Shown: positions 1 through 8,562 of the stretch, piece after piece
Layout: the number at the start of each line of letters is the position of its first letter
Numbering within the stretch: the stretch's first letter is position 1
Source: Bradyrhizobium sp. Ai1a-2
GTDB lineage: Bacteria; Pseudomonadota; Alphaproteobacteria; Rhizobiales; Xanthobacteraceae
Assembly (NCBI RefSeq): GCF_000426245.1
Contig: NZ_AUEZ01000013.1
Location: forward strand, 1-64,000
DNA: 64,000 nt
Reading direction: 5' to 3'
The notes under the pieces: generated by a model
The model's database searches: none
The model's input: only the letters and a program-made list of their open reading frames with translations
What the model was told of the DNA's origin: nothing
Program-made: the position numbers and the translations under genes

Positions 1-360
1 GGTGAGATGCGGTGGACGCGGGTGTTGCGGCTGACGAGCGCAAGTAACGCGGACGGCGAAGTCGTGTGGTCCTGGCGCCCCGACGCTGGCGCTAAGTCCT
101 GGGGGATGGAAACATCCCTAAGGGTGACGGTGGCAAGAAAGCCCGGTCACCGGGGAGAGCACGAAGTAAGCCGTAACACCATCGCGCAGGGAAAGCCGGA
201 ATGCTCGGTTGAACCTGTGGTCCTACCCCCGTGCTTTTTGTTGCACGGGACCCACGGGTGCAACCAGCACCCGGCTTTCCCTGCGCCCTCTGATTTCGAG
301 GAGGGTGGAAGTGAAGCAAACCTCGGGCATCTCATGCCGCGAGAACGCGGACGCATATCC
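1..360 (+). repeat. Dispersed ~360-bp intergenic repeat, copy 1
   Basis: This stretch matches the reverse complement of 59310-59665 over nearly its whole length, with scattered substitutions and small indels. Shared landmarks are the ggtgagatgcggtggacgc start, the tggtcctggcgccccgacg block and the hairpin-forming gtgctttttgttgcac segment. Open frames run through it, but the two copies do not preserve one frame or one start, so it is read as a non-coding repeat. Similar sequences are commonly annotated as short hypothetical ORFs in Bradyrhizobium; that statement is from general knowledge. Confidence 0.75.
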
Positions 361-362
361 TT

Positions 363-470
363 TCTCTATCGTCATGCCCCGCGCAGGCGGGGCATCCAGT
401 ATCCGGCGGCCTCTCGATTCAAGCACTGCGGTCTCTGGAATACTGGATCGTCCGCCTTCGCGGACGATGA
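363..470. repeat. Palindromic mosaic repeat
   Basis: The segment contains two nested hairpins. One is formed by gccccgcgcaggcggggc and the other by gtccgccttcgcggac. The sequences ccagtatccgg and ctggaatactgg lie between them. It sits between the 360-bp repeat and the 31-bp-arm inverted repeat and is absent from the matching place in the copy near 59.3 kb, so it looks like an extra module inserted into copy 1. Confidence 0.55.
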
Positions 471-500
471 CAACGGAGACGCTGTTTGACATTTGAATCG

Positions 501-585
501 GTAGGATGGGTAGAGCGAAGCGAAACCCATCATTCGCGCAGCTTGCTCCATCGCGATGGGTTTCGCTTCGCTCTACCCATCCTAC
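501..585. repeat. Perfect inverted repeat with 31-bp arms, copy 1
   Basis: Positions 501-531 and 555-585 are perfect reverse complements, separated by a 23-nt loop. The arms contain gatgggtagagcgaagcg. A second copy with the same arms lies at 59214-59298, and its loop matches this one in reverse complement, so the two copies are inverted relative to each other. No ORF is associated. It may fold as a long RNA hairpin if transcribed. Confidence 0.85.
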
Positions 586-674
586 GAGCTACGGACGTGC
601 TGTTTGAAATTTGAATCAGCAATGACGATAGTGGAGAGAGTGAGCGGCACAACGCTTTTCCCGGTGCCCGTTGA

Positions 675-840
675 TGCGCCCTCGCCCCTTGTGGGAGAGG
701 GCTACTCCGGCGCCAGCAACGAGCTCATTTGGGTGAGGGGTCTCTTTCCACGAGCACCGTCGCCCGCGGAAACAACCCCTCATCCGACGCGCATTTTCAT
801 GCGCGCCACCTTCGCCCACAAGGGGAGAAGGGAAGAACCA
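675..840. repeat. Hyphenated palindromic intergenic element
   Basis: The outer arms are cgccccttgtgggagaggg near the left end and cgcccacaaggggagaaggg near the right end, with gggtgaggggt and aacccctcatccg inside. The same design (gggtgaggggt facing acccctcaccc between ctctccc and gggagag arms) occurs at 61015-61141. It lies directly after the 3' end of the minus-strand scoB gene and might act as its terminator; this is inference. Confidence 0.55.
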
Positions 841-843
841 TCG

Positions 844-1494
844 TCACGTGTTCTTCAGCGCGACGCGGAATTCGGCTTCGGTCTTGGCCTTGACCTCGTC
901 GAGCGTGACGCCGTCCGCGAGCTCGATCAGCGCCATGCCGTCTTTGCCGTGCTTGTCGATGGTGAAGACGGCGAGATCAGTGACGACCATGTCGACCACG
1001 TGCTCGCCGGTGAGCGGAAGCGAGCATTTCTTGAGCAGCTTCGGGCCGTCCTTGGCGGAATGCTCCATCACCACGACGACGCGCTTGACGCCGGCAACGA
1101 GGTCCATGGCGCCGCCCATGCCCTTCACCATCTTGCCGGGGATCATCCAGTTGGCGAGATCGCCGTTCTGCGCGACCTGCATCGCACCGAGGATCGAAAG
1201 ATCGATATGACCGCCGCGCACCATGCCGAAGGAATCGGCGCTGGAGAAATAGCTGGTCGACGGCAATTCGCTCACCGTCTGCTTCCCGGCGTTGATGAGG
1301 TCGGCATCCTCCTCGCCCTCGTAGGGGAACGGGCCCATGCCGAGCATGCCGTTCTCGCTCTGCAGGCTGACGTCGATCCCTTCGGGGATGTAGTTCGAAA
1401 CCAGCGTCGGGATGCCGATACCGAGGTTGACGTAATAGCCGTCGCGCAGCTCTTTCGCAGCGCGCGCCGCCATCTGTTCACGGGTCCAGGCCAT
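844..1494 (-). CDS. scoB: Succinyl-CoA:3-ketoacid CoA-transferase subunit B
   Basis: This is the 216-residue beta subunit of a two-subunit 3-oxoacid CoA-transferase. The enzyme moves CoA from succinyl-CoA to acetoacetate or a similar 3-oxoacid, allowing use of ketone bodies and polyhydroxybutyrate-derived acetoacetate in the cytoplasm. The SENGMLG motif (about residues 46-52) carries the catalytic glutamate of family I CoA-transferases, and the [14 protein letters not shown] segment is typical of the B subunit. The ATG follows an AGGAGAG ribosome site. It lies 18 nt after scoA on the same strand, so the two are almost certainly co-transcribed. PcaJ (3-oxoadipate CoA-transferase) is the main alternative, but no other beta-ketoadipate pathway gene is present. 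Confidence 0.93.
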   Translation of the reverse strand: MAWTREQMAARAAKELRDGYYVNLGIGIPTLVSNYIPEGIDVSLQSENGMLGMGPFPYEGEEDADLINAGKQTVSELPSTSYFSSADSFGMVRGGHIDLSILGAMQVAQNGDLANWMIPGKMVKGMGGAMDLVAGVKRVVVVMEHSAKDGPKLLKKCSLPLTGEHVVDMVVTDLAVFTIDKHGKDGMALIELADGVTLDEVKAKTEAEFRVALKNT

Positions 1495-1512
1495 GGGACT
1501 CTCCTGCTAAAT

Positions 1513-2220
1513 TTAGGCTGCGGGGCGCGGGCGGGTGTTGCGGAACTCGATGCGCTTCTTGCCCGTGCCGACCTCGACGATTCGCTTCACGAAAATGCCT
1601 GGCGTGTGGATGTGATCCGGATCGATCTCGCCGGCCGGAACCAGATGCTCGACCTCCGCCACCGTGATCTTCGCGGCAGTCGCCATCATCGGGTTAAAGT
1701 TGCGCGCGGTCTTGCGATAGACCAGGTTCCCGGCGGTGTCGCCCTTCCAGGCATGGATGATGGCGAGGTCGGCGAACAGGCCGCGCTCCATGATATACTT
1801 CTCGCCGTCGAATTCCTTCACTTCCTTGCCCTCGGCGATCAGCGTGCCGACGCCAGTCTTGGTGTAGAAGGCCGGGATTCCGGCGCCGCCGGCGCGAATG
1901 CGCTCGGCCAGCGTGCCCTGCGGATTGAATTCGAGCTCGAGCTCGCCGGCGAGATATTGCTGGGCGAACAGCTTGTTCTCGCCGACATAGGAGGAAATCA
2001 TCTTCCTGATCTGCCGCGTCTCCAGCAGCCGGCTCAACCCGATACCGTCGACACCGGCATTGTTGGAGACCACCGTCAGGTCCTTGACCCCGGAGTCCCG
2101 GATCGCATCGGAGAGGGTTTCGGCAATGCCACAGAGGCCGAAGCCGCCCGACATGATCATCATGCCGTCCTTAAGGATGCCGTCGAGTGCCGATTTGGCG
2201 TCGGGATAGACCTTGTTCAT
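1513..2220 (-). CDS. scoA: Succinyl-CoA:3-ketoacid CoA-transferase subunit A
   Basis: This 235-residue protein is the alpha subunit partnering the product of the next gene. The N-terminal DGMMIMSGGFGLCGIAE segment (about residues 18-34) is the glycine-rich CoA-transferase signature that binds the CoA moiety. The downstream ERGLFADLAIIHAWKGDTAG segment is characteristic of the A subunit. Length and order (A then B) match the family. It is the first gene of the two-gene operon. The 246 bp between this start and the divergent AsmA-like gene should hold both promoters; no clear operator was recognised there. Confidence 0.93.
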   Translation of the reverse strand: MNKVYPDAKSALDGILKDGMMIMSGGFGLCGIAETLSDAIRDSGVKDLTVVSNNAGVDGIGLSRLLETRQIRKMISSYVGENKLFAQQYLAGELELEFNPQGTLAERIRAGGAGIPAFYTKTGVGTLIAEGKEVKEFDGEKYIMERGLFADLAIIHAWKGDTAGNLVYRKTARNFNPMMATAAKITVAEVEHLVPAGEIDPDHIHTPGIFVKRIVEVGTGKKRIEFRNTRPRPAA

Positions 2221-2466
2221 GAAAAAGGACCTGATGGAGGGGCATTGGCAGCCCGATGGCGCAGACGGCCGGTGCAGACCGGGATTATTAGGCGAAATCT
2301 TCGCAATGCGTCAATGACGCCCCGTTTCGCCATCTCTGCTGCCTACAACCTCGATGACGGCCTTGAAAGCGTCAAGAAAACCCTTCAAGTTGCGTGGGTT
2401 GGCAGGGGCGCCAAGTGCGCTGGCCGGTTTTATTCGAATATCCGATCACCACAACCCGACCTGGAT

Positions 2467-4416
2467 ATGTCACTGACGATGGCCCAAGCAATGAAGCGCC
2501 TGGGGATGCCGATTGCGGCGTTTTTCGGCCTCGCGCTGCTTGGCCTGATCGGGACATCCTGGTTTCTGAACCGGGACGCCCTGCAGCAGGCAGTAGAGGC
2601 GCAGATCCGCGCCGTCACCGGACTCGACCTGGTCGTGAACGGCCATATCGACGTGTCGGTGTTCCCCGGCAGCTATGTCTCGTTCCATGACGTTGGGCTG
2701 AAGGGCGGCGGCACCATCGATCCCGCACTGCAGGTCGACGTGCTCACCGCCAATCTGCGACTCCTGCCGCTGCTGCTGCGGCGGTTCGAGATTGCCGACG
2801 TCATGATGCTGCGGCCGCATATCCATGTCATCAGGGACAGCAAGGGCGACAGCAACTGGACGCCGTTCATCAACACGATCGCGCGCGCGATGAAGCCCGG
2901 CGCCGAGAACCAGATGTCGTTCTCGGAGATCCGTATCCAGGACGGCATCCTCAATTACGAGGATGAGACCAACCATGCCAGGGAGCAACTCGGCGACATC
3001 GACCTCTCGCTGGCATGGCCGTCGATATCGCGTTCCTTTGCCGCAACCGGACAGTTCGATTGGCGCGGCGAGCGCGTCGACGGGTCGATCAGCGCCAGCG
3101 ATTTCATCGCACTGTTGTCGGGCGACCGCTCAGGGCTGAAGGCTCGGCTTGCCAGCGCGCCGCTCAAGCTCGCCTTCGACGGCACGGTCGCCAACCGCAC
3201 CAGCCTGATGATGGAGGGGACCGCCACCATCGACAGCGTGTCCTTGCGCAACGCGCTGCGCTGGATGGGACAGGCTCCGCCTGGCAGCGGCGGGTTCGGC
3301 CGCTTCACGCTGAAGGCGCGCGCCAATCTCGTCGGCGGCTCGTTGGCGCTCACCAATGTCAATGTCGAGCTCGACGGCAATGTCGCCGAGGGCGTGATGA
3401 CCTTCGCCAACAATGGCCGGCAGACGCTGCAGGCGACGCTCGCTGCAGGCAATCTCGATTTCACGCCTTATGTCTCGACCTTCCGCCTGCTCGCCAGCGG
3501 CCAGCGCGACTGGAACCGGCAGTTGTTCGATCTGAACGCGCTCTCCGCCACCGACCTCGACATGCGGCTGTCGGCAGCGCGGGTGACGGTCGGCTCGACC
3601 AGGCTCGGGCGCACCGCGCTCGGCGCCAATCTGCGCGGCGGCACGCTGGCGCTCTCTGTCGCGGAAGCGCAGATGTATGGCGGCATCGCCAAGGGCTCGC
3701 TCGGGATCGCGCGCTCCGATGCCAGCGCCGATGTGAAGGCGCAGCTCGAGTTCACCGATGTCGACCTGCAGGCCTGCGCCGGCGAATTGTTCGGCGTCAG
3801 CAAGCTCACCGGTCGCGGCAATCTCAACGTCTCGCTGACGGCCTCCGGCTCGAGCCCGTTCGGGCTTGTGCAATCGCTCGACGGCACCGCGACGCTGACT
3901 GGCCATGAGGGCGCGATCGCTGGCTTCAATATCGAGCAGCTCCTGAAGCGGCTGGAGCGGCGGCCGCTGTCCGGCGGCGGCAATTTCCGCTCGGGCTCGA
4001 CGCCCTATGACAATCTGACGATTGCCGTGCGGTTCAATGATGGCGTCGCCACCGCCGAGAACATCCGCCTCGAAGGACCTGCGGCCAAGATCACGCTGAC
4101 CGGCACCGCCTCGGTGCCGTCGCGGGAGTATGATCTGAAGGGCGTCGCCAGCCTGAATTCGGCACCGGGCGGCGGCAATGGTTTTGACCTTCCGTTCGTA
4201 GTGCAGGGTCCGTGGGACGATCCGCTGGTATTCCCCGATCCGGAAAGCCTGATCCGCCGCTCGCCGGCATCATCGCAGTTGCTCGATGCGGTGAAGGATC
4301 GCAAGACGCGCGACACCGTGCGCTCGGTGATCGAGCGCTTCACCGGCGGAGCGCGGCAGCAGCCCGCCGATGCCACACAGAGCGCGCCGACGGCCGAGAA
4401 CGCCAAGCCGAATTGA
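2467..4416 (+). CDS. AsmA family protein
   Basis: A 649-residue AsmA-like protein. After a short cytoplasmic start there is one membrane helix (about residues 11-28, IAAFFGLALLGLIGTSWF). It is followed by the AsmA N-terminal pattern (VNGHIDVSVFPGSYVSF) and a long beta-rich periplasmic region, ending in an AsmA-like C-terminal domain (the IEQLLKRLERRPLSGGGNFR region). Proteins of this family are related to the TamB/YhdP group thought to bridge inner and outer membranes and affect lipid or LPS transport; the exact role here is not known. The open frame extends upstream to 556, but that part covers the CoA-transferase genes in antisense, so ATG 2467 is chosen (2479 and 2491 are possible). Confidence 0.88.
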   Translation: MSLTMAQAMKRLGMPIAAFFGLALLGLIGTSWFLNRDALQQAVEAQIRAVTGLDLVVNGHIDVSVFPGSYVSFHDVGLKGGGTIDPALQVDVLTANLRLLPLLLRRFEIADVMMLRPHIHVIRDSKGDSNWTPFINTIARAMKPGAENQMSFSEIRIQDGILNYEDETNHAREQLGDIDLSLAWPSISRSFAATGQFDWRGERVDGSISASDFIALLSGDRSGLKARLASAPLKLAFDGTVANRTSLMMEGTATIDSVSLRNALRWMGQAPPGSGGFGRFTLKARANLVGGSLALTNVNVELDGNVAEGVMTFANNGRQTLQATLAAGNLDFTPYVSTFRLLASGQRDWNRQLFDLNALSATDLDMRLSAARVTVGSTRLGRTALGANLRGGTLALSVAEAQMYGGIAKGSLGIARSDASADVKAQLEFTDVDLQACAGELFGVSKLTGRGNLNVSLTASGSSPFGLVQSLDGTATLTGHEGAIAGFNIEQLLKRLERRPLSGGGNFRSGSTPYDNLTIAVRFNDGVATAENIRLEGPAAKITLTGTASVPSREYDLKGVASLNSAPGGGNGFDLPFVVQGPWDDPLVFPDPESLIRRSPASSQLLDAVKDRKTRDTVRSVIERFTGGARQQPADATQSAPTAENAKPN

Positions 4417-4564
4417 ACCATCAGACTTTCGTCGTGGTTCAAAGGCGAACTGGCGACCGACGAAGCGCCAAGATTCCAATGCACCATCTGGATCAGGCCG
4501 CGGCCATGCGCTAGTCTTTTATCCAACCGGTTAAAAAAGCCGGCCTCAAGACAGGGAGAAGAAC

Positions 4565-5953
4565 GTGAAATCCAAGTTGGGTATTGCTGTGCTTTCGTTC
4601 GCGGTCGCCGCCGTCGGGCTGATCCACGCGACCGCGCCGGCGATGGCGCAGGAAAAGAAGATCACGGTCTGGTGGGGCAAGGGCTTCTACAAATCCGAGG
4701 ATGACGCGCTCCTCGAGGCGATCAAGAAGTTCGAAGCCAAGACCGGCGTCAAGGTGGAGCTCTCGCAATACGCGATCCAGGACATGATCCCGAAGACGGT
4801 GGCCGCGCTCGATTCCGGCACCGTGCCCGACGTGGCCTATTCCGATACGTATGACGTGCAGGCCGGCGGCAAATGGGCGTTCGAAGGCAAGCTCGAGGAT
4901 CTCTCCGACATCCTGCTGCCGATGAAATCGGCTTTCGCCCCGAACACGCTGGAGACCGCCTACCTCTACAACGACCAGACCAAGAAAAAGGGCTATTATG
5001 GCTTCCCGCTGAAGCAGCAGAGCATGCATGTGCAGATCTGGGGCGACATGCTGCAGCAGGCCGGCTTCAAGCCGAGCGATATCCCGACCAAATGGGCAGA
5101 TTACTGGTCATTCTGGTGCGACAAGGTGCAGCCGGCGATCCGCAAGGCGACTGGCAACCGCATCTACGGCGTCGGCCAGCCGATGGGCGTGGAATCGACC
5201 GACTCGTTCCAGTCGTTCTACACCTTCATGGACGCCTATGACGTCAAGCTCGTCGACGACGACGGCAAGCTCCTGGTCGACGATCCCAAGGTGCGCGACG
5301 GACTGATCCATGCACTCAAGGATTACACCGATACCTACATCAAGGGCTGCACACCGCCCTCCTCCACGACCTGGAAGGACCCGGACAACAACGTCGCCTT
5401 CCACAACAAGACCATCGTGATGACCCACAACTTCACGATCTCGATCGCAGCGAAATGGTTCGAGGATTCCAACAACCAGGCACTGACGCCGGAGCAGCGC
5501 GCCGCCGGCAAGAAGGCCTATGAGGAAACCATCATCACGGCCTCCTTCCCCAACAAGCCGGATGGCAACCCGATCAAGTACCGCTCCGACGTCAAGACCG
5601 GCGTGATCTTCACCGCCGCCAAGAACAAGGCCGAGGGCAAGGAGTTCGTCAAATTCCTGCTGCAGGAGGAGAACCTCGGACCCTATGTCGAGGGCGCGCT
5701 TGGCCGCTGGTTCCCGGTCACGGTCGCCGGCCAGAAGAGCCCCTTCTGGCAGGCGGACCGGCATCGCAAGGCGGTCTACACCCAGTTCACCGGCGGCACC
5801 ACGCCGTTCGACTTCACCAAGAACTACAAGTTCACGATCCTGAACAACGAGAACGTCTGGGCCAAGGCCATGAATCGCGTCGTCAGCGAGAAGGTGCCGG
5901 TGGACAAGGCCGTCGACGAACTGATCGCCCGCATCAAGCAGGTCGCGGGCTGA
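4565..5953 (+). CDS. Sugar-type ABC transporter substrate-binding protein
   Basis: This 462-residue protein is an extracellular solute-binding protein of family 1 (CUT1 type), which captures a carbohydrate-like ligand in the periplasm for import. It starts at GTG 4565 after an AGGGAGA ribosome site at 4553-4559. It has a clear Sec signal peptide ending near ATAPAMAQ (residues 22-29). The mature start KKITVWWGKGFYKSEDD and the DSGTVPDVAYSDT segment fit the family. Two permease genes follow, and a strong hairpin lies right after its stop. The ligand cannot be read from sequence; sugar, sugar alcohol or glycerol phosphate are all possible. No ATPase gene for this system is in the window. Confidence 0.9.
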   Translation: MKSKLGIAVLSFAVAAVGLIHATAPAMAQEKKITVWWGKGFYKSEDDALLEAIKKFEAKTGVKVELSQYAIQDMIPKTVAALDSGTVPDVAYSDTYDVQAGGKWAFEGKLEDLSDILLPMKSAFAPNTLETAYLYNDQTKKKGYYGFPLKQQSMHVQIWGDMLQQAGFKPSDIPTKWADYWSFWCDKVQPAIRKATGNRIYGVGQPMGVESTDSFQSFYTFMDAYDVKLVDDDGKLLVDDPKVRDGLIHALKDYTDTYIKGCTPPSSTTWKDPDNNVAFHNKTIVMTHNFTISIAAKWFEDSNNQALTPEQRAAGKKAYEETIITASFPNKPDGNPIKYRSDVKTGVIFTAAKNKAEGKEFVKFLLQEENLGPYVEGALGRWFPVTVAGQKSPFWQADRHRKAVYTQFTGGTTPFDFTKNYKFTILNNENVWAKAMNRVVSEKVPVDKAVDELIARIKQVAG

Positions 5954-5962
5954 CGTCAACAA

Positions 5963-5987
5963 GCCGGCCGCAGTCGCTGCGGCCGGC
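5963..5987 (+). other. Intercistronic stem-loop after the receptor gene
   Basis: An 11-bp perfect GC-rich stem (5963-5973 with 5977-5987) closes a 3-nt TCG loop, in the 71-nt gap between the receptor stop and the permease start. No T-run follows, so it is not a standard terminator. In other receptor-first transport operons such a hairpin protects the receptor mRNA from 3' decay and keeps receptor expression above permease expression; that role is inferred here. Confidence 0.7.
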
Positions 5988-6024
5988 CTCCCCCGTCAAG
6001 GCGATGCAGGACGTGATGTAAGAC

Positions 6025-6894
6025 ATGGCGATCACGATTTCCGATCATGCGATCCCGCGCCCGCCGCTGTCGGCGCGACTGTCGACGCCGCAAGTCTGGG
6101 GCATCGTGCTGCTTGCGCCCTATCTGCTCGTGTTCCTGGCCTTCGTGCTCTATCCCGTCGGTTACGGGCTATGGCTCGCACGCCATCCGCAAAGCTATGT
6201 CGAGCTCTATAACGACCCGATCTTCGCGCGCGCCGCCGTCAACACGCTGATCTTCCTCGTCATCGGCATCAACGTCAAAATGCTGATCGCGCTGTTTCTG
6301 TCGGGCTTCTTCGTCCAGCAGCGCCACTGGATCAGGTGGCTGTCAGTGCTGTTCATCCTGCCCTGGGCGGTGCCGTCGATCCCGACCATCCTGTCGGTAC
6401 GCTTCATGCTTAATCCGGAATGGGGCGTGGTCAATCACATCATCTTCAGCCTGACCGGCGATGACGGCCCGAACTGGCTCAACGATCCCACGGTGGCCCT
6501 GACCATGGCGATCGGCGTGCACATCTGGAAGTCGCTGCCGTTCTGGACGCTGATCCTGATGACCGGGCGGCTCGCCATCTCCAACGACCTGTTCGAGGCC
6601 GCCGGCGTCGACGGCGCGAGCTTCTGGCAGAAATTCCGCTACATCACCTGGCCGTCGATGCGGACGCTGTACGTCACCTGCACGCTGCTCTCGATGATCT
6701 GGACGCTCGGCGACTTCAACAGCGTCTATCTCCTGACCGGCGGCGGGCCGGCCGACCTCACCCATGTGCTGTCGACGCTCGGCATCCGCTATCTCCGGCT
6801 CGACCAGCTCAATCTGGCGATGGCCTCGATCGTCTGTGCGCTGCCCCTGGTGCTGCCACTCGTCTACTTCATGATGAAACGGTTGTCGCGATGA
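6025..6894 (+). CDS. Sugar-type ABC transporter permease, MalF/UgpA class
   Basis: A 289-residue inner-membrane permease with about six helices. The first is near residues 26-50 (WGIVLLAPYLLVFLAFVLYP). The cytoplasmic EAA loop that docks on the ATPase reads EAAGVDGASFWQKFRYITWP (about residues 191-210), which fits the MalF/UgpA branch. It is the second gene of the receptor-permease-permease operon. Its last four bases overlap the start of the next permease (ATGA, 6891-6894), so translation is probably coupled. The partner ATPase must come from elsewhere, as happens for CUT1 importers that share one MsmX/UgpC-like ATPase. Confidence 0.9.
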   Translation: MAITISDHAIPRPPLSARLSTPQVWGIVLLAPYLLVFLAFVLYPVGYGLWLARHPQSYVELYNDPIFARAAVNTLIFLVIGINVKMLIALFLSGFFVQQRHWIRWLSVLFILPWAVPSIPTILSVRFMLNPEWGVVNHIIFSLTGDDGPNWLNDPTVALTMAIGVHIWKSLPFWTLILMTGRLAISNDLFEAAGVDGASFWQKFRYITWPSMRTLYVTCTLLSMIWTLGDFNSVYLLTGGGPADLTHVLSTLGIRYLRLDQLNLAMASIVCALPLVLPLVYFMMKRLSR

Positions 6895-7742
6895 AGCTGC
6901 CTACCCTGCGCGAGATCGGCACCGAGGCCAAGCTGCTCCTGATCGGCATTCCCGTCCTGATCTGGACGCTGGTGCCGATCTATCACATGTTCCTGTTCGC
7001 GATCTCGCCGAAGGAAGACGCGTTCTCCGGCAAGCTTTGGCCCGATCATCCGACGCTGCACAATTTCGAGATCGTGTTCCGCCAGCAGCACTACTTCCTG
7101 CGGGACTTCTGGATGCAGTTCGGGAATTCGACCGTGATCGCGCTGGCGACGGGCGCGCTGACGCTGTTCATCGCAACCGCCGCTGCATTCTCGATCTCAC
7201 GATTGCGGACGCCCGGCGGCCGCGCAGTGATGAACCTGGCGCTGTTCACCTATTTCATCCCGGCCGCGTTCCTGGCCGTGCCGATGTACCGCACCATGGG
7301 CAATTACGGATTGCTCAACACTCACTGGTCGCTGATCCTGGCGATGGTGACCATCGCTTCGCCCTACGCGATCTGGGTGCTGAAGCAGGCATCCGACAAG
7401 TTGCCGGTCGAGCTCGATGAAGCCGCGACCATGGACGGCGCGACCACGCTGCAATTGTTCCGCCTGGTTTATGTGCCGCTGATGATGCCCTCGCTGGTCG
7501 CGGTCGGCACCTACGCCATCCTGCTCGCCTGGAACGAATACCTCTACGCGTTCCTGCTGCTATCAAAGGACACCGATATCACGCTCCCCGTTGCGCTCGG
7601 CAACTTCCTTGCCGCCGACGACTCGCCGTGGGAGCTGTTGATGACGACCGGCTTCATCTACGCGCTGCCGCCGGCCGCCATCTACTACGTCTTCAAGCGA
7701 TACATGGTCGGCGGCCTGACCGCAGGCGCGGTGAAGTCGTGA
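6891..7742 (+). CDS. Sugar-type ABC transporter permease, MalG/UgpE class
   Basis: A 283-residue permease, the MalG-class partner of the preceding gene. Predicted helices include LLLIGIPVLIWTLVPIYHMF at the N-terminus and FLLLSKDTDITLPVAL-adjacent segments at the C-terminus. The EAA loop reads DEAATMDGATTLQLFRLVYV (about residues 177-196). The start overlaps the upstream stop (ATGA). The operon ends here without an ATPase gene. The stop at 7740-7742 is only 4 nt from the stop of the convergent potI-like gene, leaving no room for an intergenic terminator. Confidence 0.9.
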   Translation: MKLPTLREIGTEAKLLLIGIPVLIWTLVPIYHMFLFAISPKEDAFSGKLWPDHPTLHNFEIVFRQQHYFLRDFWMQFGNSTVIALATGALTLFIATAAAFSISRLRTPGGRAVMNLALFTYFIPAAFLAVPMYRTMGNYGLLNTHWSLILAMVTIASPYAIWVLKQASDKLPVELDEAATMDGATTLQLFRLVYVPLMMPSLVAVGTYAILLAWNEYLYAFLLLSKDTDITLPVALGNFLAADDSPWELLMTTGFIYALPPAAIYYVFKRYMVGGLTAGAVKS

Positions 7743-7746
7743 CCGC

Positions 7747-8562
7747 TCATAGCGGCGCGGCGCTCTCGCCCTGAGAACTCGACAGCTTCGAGGCGAACGA
7801 GGCGAGTACGATCAGCACCGTGATCAATGCGATAAACAGCGTACAGATCGCGTTGATCTCCGGCTTCACCCCGAGCCGCACCTCCGAATAAATCCGGATC
7901 GGCAGCGTCGCCGAGCCGGGACCGGTGGTGAAGCTCGCGATCACGAGGTCGTCGAGCGACAGCGTGAAGGCAAGCATCCAGGCCGCGACAATGGCGGGAA
8001 TGATCAGCGGCAGCGTCACCATCAGGAACGCCTTCACCGGATTGCAGCCGAGGTCCATCGCGGCTTCCTCCAGGCTGCGGTCAAGCGACGTGAGACGCGA
8101 CTGCACCACCACGGTGACGAAGCACATGGTCAGCGTGGTATGCGCGATGGTCACCGTCCAGAAGCCGCGCTCGGCGTTCAGCGCGACGAACAGCAGGAGC
8201 AGCGAGAGGCCCGAGATCACCTCCGGCATCACCAGCGGCGAATAGAGCATGCCGGAGAACAGCGCGCGTCCGGCAAAGCGTTCGCCACGCGCCAGGCCTA
8301 TGGCCGCGAGCGTGCCGAGCAGCGTCGCCAATGTGGCGGAAACCGCGGCGACGCGCAGGCTCATCCAGGCGGCTTGGAGCATCGCGCGGTCGTTGAAGAA
8401 CTCGATGTACCAGCGCAGCGACCAGCCGCCCCACACATTCACCAGCCGCGACGCATTGAACGAAAAGATCACGAGGATCACGATCGGAAGGTAAAGGAAC
8501 GCAAGCCCGAGCGCGAGCGCCGTCATGTTGAAGCGCGAAAGCCGGTTCACGGTGCGCGCCAT
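7747..8562 (-). CDS. potI: Polyamine-type ABC transporter permease PotI
   Basis: A 271-residue inner-membrane permease with about six helices, closest in pattern to PotI of putrescine importers. The EAA loop reads EEAAMDLGCNPVKAFLMVTL, and the segment LSLDDLVIASFTTGPGSATL is a strong PotC/PotI family marker. It is the last gene of potG-potH-potI on the minus strand; its ATG overlaps the potH stop by 1 nt (TGATG). The receptor gene potF is missing next to it. Substrate is probably a polyamine or a related cation, but family members also import other compounds. Confidence 0.88.
   Translation of the reverse strand: MARTVNRLSRFNMTALALGLAFLYLPIVILVIFSFNASRLVNVWGGWSLRWYIEFFNDRAMLQAAWMSLRVAAVSATLATLLGTLAAIGLARGERFAGRALFSGMLYSPLVMPEVISGLSLLLLFVALNAERGFWTVTIAHTTLTMCFVTVVVQSRLTSLDRSLEEAAMDLGCNPVKAFLMVTLPLIIPAIVAAWMLAFTLSLDDLVIASFTTGPGSATLPIRIYSEVRLGVKPEINAICTLFIALITVLIVLASFASKLSSSQGESAAPL

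Noticed and set aside
7..489. 160-codon frame in the left-edge repeat
   Set aside because: The homologous repeat near 59.5 kb does not keep the same frame or start, and no ribosome site or domain is seen.
556..2466. N-terminal 637 codons of the long plus-strand frame leading into the AsmA-like gene
   Set aside because: They run antisense to both CoxA-transferase genes (scoA and scoB), have odd composition, and the AsmA membrane helix starts just after ATG 2467.
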